From Candidatus Hydrogenedentota bacterium (GTDB lineage Bacteria; Hydrogenedentota; Hydrogenedentia; Hydrogenedentales; CAIZGN01), in assembly GCA_903932505.1 (NCBI GenBank), contig CAIZGN010000628.1, forward strand, positions 1 through 36,916: 36,916 bases of DNA, read 5' to 3'. Made by a program: the position numbers and the translations under genes. Position 1 is the stretch's first letter. The number at the start of each line of letters is the position of its first letter. Below are positions 32,602 to 36,916 of this stretch, one piece after another. The notes below the pieces were generated by a model, which had not been told where the DNA came from, searched no databases, and saw nothing but the letters and a program-made list of their open reading frames with translations.

Positions 32602-32904
32602 CTAGGGCAGGGCAATCTTCCGTTTTTCGGGATCGGATTGTTCCCGGTACAGTATCGCAACATGCCCGATCATGCCGGCGACCTGGCTCTGCGTCCGCGT
32701 GGCCAGCGTTGCGATCAATTCACGCTTCTCTTCCTTATGATCGTTGAAACGAACCTTGACCAGCTCGTGTGAATCCAAGGCATCCTTCGTCGCAGTCACC
32801 AAAGCATCACTCACGCCCAGTTTACCCACCAAAATGAGTGCATCAAGCTTCTGGGCAATCCCCCGCAGGAATTTCCGTTGTTTACTGGTCAGTTCTTCCA
32901 TCAT
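32602..32904 (-). CDS. yhbY: YhbY-type CRM RNA-binding protein
   Basis: 100 residues forming one CRM domain: LTSKQRKFLRGIAQKLDALILVGKLGVSDALVTATKDALDSHELVKVRFNDHKEEKRELIATLATRTQSQVAGMIGHVAILYR. The GKLG loop (GxxG-like) and the HELVKVRF strand are diagnostic. YhbY proteins associate with pre-50S ribosomal particles. It overlaps the end of the RND pump gene by 23 bases in another frame; ATG 32904 and 32901 are both possible, with GGCGAATTGG-type sequence upstream, so the ribosome site is weak and translation may be coupled to the pump gene. Confidence 0.9.
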   Translation of the reverse strand: MMEELTSKQRKFLRGIAQKLDALILVGKLGVSDALVTATKDALDSHELVKVRFNDHKEEKRELIATLATRTQSQVAGMIGHVAILYREQSDPEKRKIALP

Positions 32905-35900
32905 CCAATTCTCCTATAAGTACTGCGGCAGGGAGGACAGACGTCCCCGGCTGCTGCTTATCCTTCAGCTTCAGCCACCGCCGCTTTTCCACCTGGAAGA
33001 AAAGCACCGGCAAAAAGATATCAATAACTTCGTCCGCGATCAACAGTCCACCGAGCACAGGCGCGGCCATCGGGGCCATGACCTCGGCACCCGTGCCATG
33101 CGCCCACAACATGGGTGCCAATCCGACAATGGCTGTGGCCTCCGTCAGAAACTTCGGCCGCAGCCGGTGTACCGCGCCGCACAGCACCGCCTCCTCGAGT
33201 GCGGCCACGCTGGGCAAGCCAGCAAGACCACCCCGTTCTTCAATCGCATCGCGCAAGTATACCAGCATGATGATGCCGGTTTCCGTAGCCATGCCAAAAC
33301 ACGCGATATAGCCCACCCAAACCGCCACGCTAAAATTGTAGCCGAACAACGCCTGAAACAGAACGCCACCCGCCAGCGCACCCGGCACGGCCATCATCAT
33401 CAGGGTGGCATGAGCCAGATCGTTGTAGGTGATGTACAGAATAACAAAGATCAGCAGAAGCACGGCAGGAAACACGATACGAAGCGTCTTCCGCGCGCGC
33501 AATTGATGCTCGAATTGTCCCGTCCATTCGAGATAGCTGCCTTGTGGCAGCTTCACTTTCGACTTCACCGCGCGCTGCGCCTCCTCGACAAACCCGACAA
33601 TATCCCGGCCACGCACGTTCAATTGCACATAAGCACGCAGAAGTCCATTCTCGCTCTTGATCATCACCGGACCTTCCACAACCTGAATATCGGCCACATC
33701 GCGCAGATAGACCGCCGGTGTTTCCTTCATCGGGGATGCGCTTTCCCCACCGCCCATGCCGCCTCGCGACACCAGCGTGTTCTTGATGGTTTCCTCGTCC
33801 ATGCGGTAATCGCGGGCATAGCGCAACCGCACAGGATAGCGCTCCAGGCCTTCCACGGTCGTGGTGATCGGTTTGCCACCCAGCGCCACTTCCACGATGT
33901 CGAGAATATCGCCCACATTGACCCCATAGCGCGCAGCGCGGGCGCGGTCCACATGGATTTCGACATAGCCCTTGCCCACGCTCTGATCGGCCACCACATC
34001 GGATGCGCCGGGAACGCCACGCAACACCCCGGCCACCTCGTTCGAGATGGATTGCACCTGATCAAGCGAAGGCCCGTAAACTTTCACCGCCAATTGCGTG
34101 CGAACCCCTGTAGCAAGCATGTCCACCCGATTGATAATCGGCTGCGTCCAGATGTTGGCCCAGCCCACCTCATGCACCGCCTTGTCGAGCTCCGCCACGA
34201 GGTCGGCCTTCGTCTTCACCCAAAGGAAGGCGTTCTTTCCAAAGGTCTGCGCCAGGGTCTCCGGTGCTTCGCCAAAGGGGACCTCCTTCTTCCATGCGCC
34301 GAGCATGGTGGCGGATGTTTCGAGTTCCGCCAATAACGCCCGCTCGAATTCCAGCATGGCGACGTCAAAGTTTTCCAAGTTCATCCGGTGCGCCCAGGCC
34401 ATTGCCGCCTCGTTACGATAATGATCAAGCGCCTCAGACGCCTGCTCGTAGAAATCCTTGCGAACCCCGCCAAAGGACTCAGCGATCGCAGCGAGGCCGG
34501 ATTCTAAGGGCGTCTCGATGGTCGCCAGCAAATCTGTGCGCACAGGATCCACAAACCCTTGCGCACCCATCGCCGTGACCAATTCATCAGCGAAATGTTC
34601 CACATCCGTGAGTTGCGGATTCAGGAGGAAACGTGGCACCTGTTTTTCACGAAGGCCGTCAATGAGCCCAAGCAACTCCGCATCCCCGAGTGGTTTTTTC
34701 CAGCCATCCAGCGCCGACACACTCGACACGACACGATCCGCCACGAACCGCAGCGACTCTCCCGCCCGCTGCTCGTCAAACTCAAGGATGCGCCCGGCCA
34801 AACGTGTCCGCATCGCCGCATCATAGCGATCCAGCGCAGCAACCGCCACGCTGTCCAGGAAGGAAGCGTACCCCGCTTCCTCCTGTGCGCCCAGCGTCCC
34901 TTTTGCACGCATAAGACCAGCCACCCGCTCCGCCTCGGCCCGCGCGTCCTCAATCCGTATTTTGCGCTTCAGCCAATGGTCGGCGGGACGCAGATTGATT
35001 ACCGTCTCGACCATATCAAGCGGCGCGGGATCAGTCGGCGTATCCGCGCGCCCCGCTTTGCCCGTCACCATCTCCACCTCGGGCAATAAGCGCAACAGCG
35101 CGTCGCGTGCCTTGAGATCGTCGGCCACACCCGTCACCGACGCACGCGGCGCGGTCACAGGCATGTCCATGATGCTGCCCTCATCCAAAGGTGGCATGAA
35201 CTCCCGTCCCAGATGCCGCGCCACAAGGAATCCAGAGGCCAGCAGCAGAACAAACAGCCACACCACCAGTTTGGGGCGTTTCATGAGCATGCCGAGCAGC
35301 GGACGGTACATTTCGATGACACTGCGGATGAGCCAGTTGTTCTCCTCGCGCGACATACGCCCGCGAATCAGCAGCGGTATCAACGCAGGCACCAGCGTGA
35401 TCGAAATAATCGCCGTGCCGATGAGCGCAAAGGTCTTGGTGAACGCCAGCGGATGAAAGAACTTGCCCTCCTGCCCCGTCAGCGCGAATACCGGCAGGAA
35501 CGAGATCACCATGATAACCACCGAGAAGAAGATGGGCCGTCCCACCTGACGCAAGGCCCCCACGACAATCTCCGTGGTGTCCCCTTCAACCTTCCTGTCG
35601 CCAAAATGCTGGCTCAGGCGGTGGGTCGCGTTTTCGAGCATGACAATTGACTGATCCACCAAAATACCGATCGAAATGGCGATACCCGACAAGGACATGA
35701 TGTTGGACGATATGCCGAAGACCCGCATCAGCATGAAGGCGATGAGCACCGACAGCGGCAGGGTGATCACCACCACAAAAACGCTGCGAACATGCATAAG
35801 GATAAGTAGGATGGCAACCGCCGCAATGAGGGTCTCGTGCTCAAGCACGCGGGTGACCGTCTCGATGGCACTTTCGATCAAGCGCGTGCGCTCGTAGAAC

Positions 35901-36856
35901 GGCACAATCCGCACACCCTCGGGTAGACCCTTCTGCAATTCGCGGATCTTCGCCTTGACCTGTTGCGTCACCGAGAGCGGATTCTCGCCGAAGCGCATCA
36001 TCACCACGCCACCGGTGGCCTCACGCCCGTCCTTCTCAAGCACACTGCGCCGGAACTCGCTGCCCATCTGCACTGTCGCCACATCACCCACCAGAATCGG
36101 CACCCCGCCGCGCTCCACCACCACCGTTTTGCGGATATCCTCGACCGACTGAATCCACCCCACACCCCGAATGAGATACTCGGCATTCCCCTTCTGCACC
36201 ACCCGGCCACCTACCGCATTGTTGCTCCGGGCAATGGCCTGATACAGCTCGCCCAAGGTGAGGTTATACGCCCGCAACCGATCAGGCATGATGTCCACCT
36301 GATATTCACGAGGAAACCCGCCCACACTCGCCACCTGCGCCACACCCGGCACGCTGTTGAGCTGATAGCGCACATACCAGTCCTGAATCCCGCGCAGCGT
36401 GCCAAGGTCGTAGCCATCCCCTTCCACCGTGTACCAGAATATCTGCCCCAACGCCGTCGCATCAGGAGCCAAATACGGCACCACACCCTCCGGCAGGAAA
36501 GTACTCGCCAGTGCCAATCGCTCAAGCACACGCTGCCGCGCAAAATAGAAATCCACCGAGTCATCAAAGATGATGTTGATCATCGAAAAATTAAACTCGG
36601 ACGAAGACCGCACAGCCTTCACCCCCGCCAGACCCTGCAGGTTCACCGACAGCGGATACGTGATTTGATCCTCAATTTCCCGAGGACTGCGCCCCATCCA
36701 ATCGGTGAAAACAATAACCTGATTCTCAGAAAGGTCAGGAATGGCATCCACAGGGGTATGTTCAAGCACATAGACACCCACCGCGGCCACAGCCACGAAT
36801 GCCAATATCACCACAAACTTGTTGCGGCAGGAGAATTCAATGATGCGTTCGATCAT
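32882..36856 (-). CDS. cusA: CusA-type heavy-metal RND efflux pump with large insertion
   Basis: 1324 residues; the usual length is about 1050. N-terminus MIERIIEFSCRNKFVVILAF is TM1; the TM4 segment is SIGILVDQSIVMLENATHRL, closer to CusA (Cu/Ag) than to CzcA. GKAGRADTPTDPAPLDM and ANIWTQPIINRVDMLATGV are HME-RND periplasmic signatures, and the last TM part has LRPKFLTEATAIVGLAPMLW. The extra length is a helical block of about 257 residues (about 631-887) between LRPADHW and LVAELDKAV in the periplasmic loop, where other family members have some ten residues. It should export metal ions through a CusB/CusC-like partner. The stop of an upstream frame (TAA at 36896-36898) may be the end of that partner gene. 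Confidence 0.93.
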   Translation of the reverse strand: MIERIIEFSCRNKFVVILAFVAVAAVGVYVLEHTPVDAIPDLSENQVIVFTDWMGRSPREIEDQITYPLSVNLQGLAGVKAVRSSSEFNFSMINIIFDDSVDFYFARQRVLERLALASTFLPEGVVPYLAPDATALGQIFWYTVEGDGYDLGTLRGIQDWYVRYQLNSVPGVAQVASVGGFPREYQVDIMPDRLRAYNLTLGELYQAIARSNNAVGGRVVQKGNAEYLIRGVGWIQSVEDIRKTVVVERGGVPILVGDVATVQMGSEFRRSVLEKDGREATGGVVMMRFGENPLSVTQQVKAKIRELQKGLPEGVRIVPFYERTRLIESAIETVTRVLEHETLIAAVAILLILMHVRSVFVVVITLPLSVLIAFMLMRVFGISSNIMSLSGIAISIGILVDQSIVMLENATHRLSQHFGDRKVEGDTTEIVVGALRQVGRPIFFSVVIMVISFLPVFALTGQEGKFFHPLAFTKTFALIGTAIISITLVPALIPLLIRGRMSREENNWLIRSVIEMYRPLLGMLMKRPKLVVWLFVLLLASGFLVARHLGREFMPPLDEGSIMDMPVTAPRASVTGVADDLKARDALLRLLPEVEMVTGKAGRADTPTDPAPLDMVETVINLRPADHWLKRKIRIEDARAEAERVAGLMRAKGTLGAQEEAGYASFLDSVAVAALDRYDAAMRTRLAGRILEFDEQRAGESLRFVADRVVSSVSALDGWKKPLGDAELLGLIDGLREKQVPRFLLNPQLTDVEHFADELVTAMGAQGFVDPVRTDLLATIETPLESGLAAIAESFGGVRKDFYEQASEALDHYRNEAAMAWAHRMNLENFDVAMLEFERALLAELETSATMLGAWKKEVPFGEAPETLAQTFGKNAFLWVKTKADLVAELDKAVHEVGWANIWTQPIINRVDMLATGVRTQLAVKVYGPSLDQVQSISNEVAGVLRGVPGASDVVADQSVGKGYVEIHVDRARAARYGVNVGDILDIVEVALGGKPITTTVEGLERYPVRLRYARDYRMDEETIKNTLVSRGGMGGGESASPMKETPAVYLRDVADIQVVEGPVMIKSENGLLRAYVQLNVRGRDIVGFVEEAQRAVKSKVKLPQGSYLEWTGQFEHQLRARKTLRIVFPAVLLLIFVILYITYNDLAHATLMMMAVPGALAGGVLFQALFGYNFSVAVWVGYIACFGMATETGIIMLVYLRDAIEERGGLAGLPSVAALEEAVLCGAVHRLRPKFLTEATAIVGLAPMLWAHGTGAEVMAPMAAPVLGGLLIADEVIDIFLPVLFFQVEKRRWLKLKDKQQPGTSVLPAAVLIGELDDGRTDQ

Positions 36857-36916
36857 GCCTTCAGCATTCCTAGAATATGCCTGTACTCTACATGATTAAG
36901 AGGCCGGAGCAAAACT

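Noticed and set aside
32744-34336. 530-codon plus-strand frame opposite the RND pump
   Set aside because: It is an antisense shadow of a highly conserved pump gene, His/Arg-rich and without a ribosome site or domain.
35963-36895. 310-codon plus-strand frame opposite the pump N-terminus
   Set aside because: Same reason: Arg/His-rich antisense frame over conserved RND sequence.

Overview
The window looks like a piece of chromosome from an uncultured, GC-rich, Gram-negative-type bacterium, probably of the Planctomycetes/Verrucomicrobia/Hydrogenedentes kind. The reasons are a Tat-exported Gfo/Idh/MocA oxidoreductase, a prepilin-like protein with an 'LYADGH' tail, a URO-D-like methyltransferase relative, an AGE epimerase and many secreted proteins without recognised domains. 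This assignment is inference from gene content, not a database match.

Left part (1-11.5 kb). The 5' part of an AGE-family sugar epimerase runs off the left edge. A coiled-coil protein ending in a c-di-GMP-type MshEN domain faces a TIGR01777-type SDR protein and a YqeY protein. A plus-strand run follows: RNase HI, a hybrid histidine kinase with two PAS and two receiver domains (the first receiver lacks its phospho-Asp), and a D-Ala-D-Ala carboxypeptidase, all overlapping or nearly so. Next come a family 4 glycosyltransferase, an alpha-helical-barrel protein and a pseudopilin-like protein.

Middle (11.5-22.4 kb). A minus-strand group starts at a strong promoter (16899-16927). It encodes a secreted helical-repeat protein, a secreted papain-fold-like protein whose signal peptide is cut by an in-frame TGA, and three tandem paralogues of an unknown exported protein. 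An IS66 remnant lies between paralogues 1 and 2. The plus strand then carries the Gfo/Idh/MocA oxidoreductase, a methyltransferase-TPR protein, an OleB/haloalkane-dehalogenase-like hydrolase, a class III aminotransferase and a small membrane protein.

Integrated element (22472-29191). A 6.7-kb element sits in the 3' half of a tRNA-Ala(CGC) gene between 47-bp perfect direct repeats. All its genes are on the minus strand: a DUF4102-type tyrosine integrase, a 144-residue protein, an AlpA/Xis-like HTH protein, a primase-polymerase/ATPase, a coiled-coil protein, three small proteins and a small-terminase-like HTH protein. It also has matching tandem repeats near both ends (probable integrase arm sites, one lying on the int transcription start) and two clusters of direct and inverted repeats beside the replication genes that look like an origin and/or Xis sites. 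It has no capsid or tail genes. The best reading is a minimal phage satellite-like element, and it is the most interesting object here.

Right part (29.2-36.9 kb). The displaced tRNA terminator is followed by a secreted alpha/beta hydrolase, a HigB/HigA-type toxin-antitoxin pair and an 89-bp MITE-like inverted repeat. On the minus strand lie a CusA-type heavy-metal RND pump with a roughly 257-residue helical insertion, a YhbY RNA-binding protein and a URO-D-like protein.
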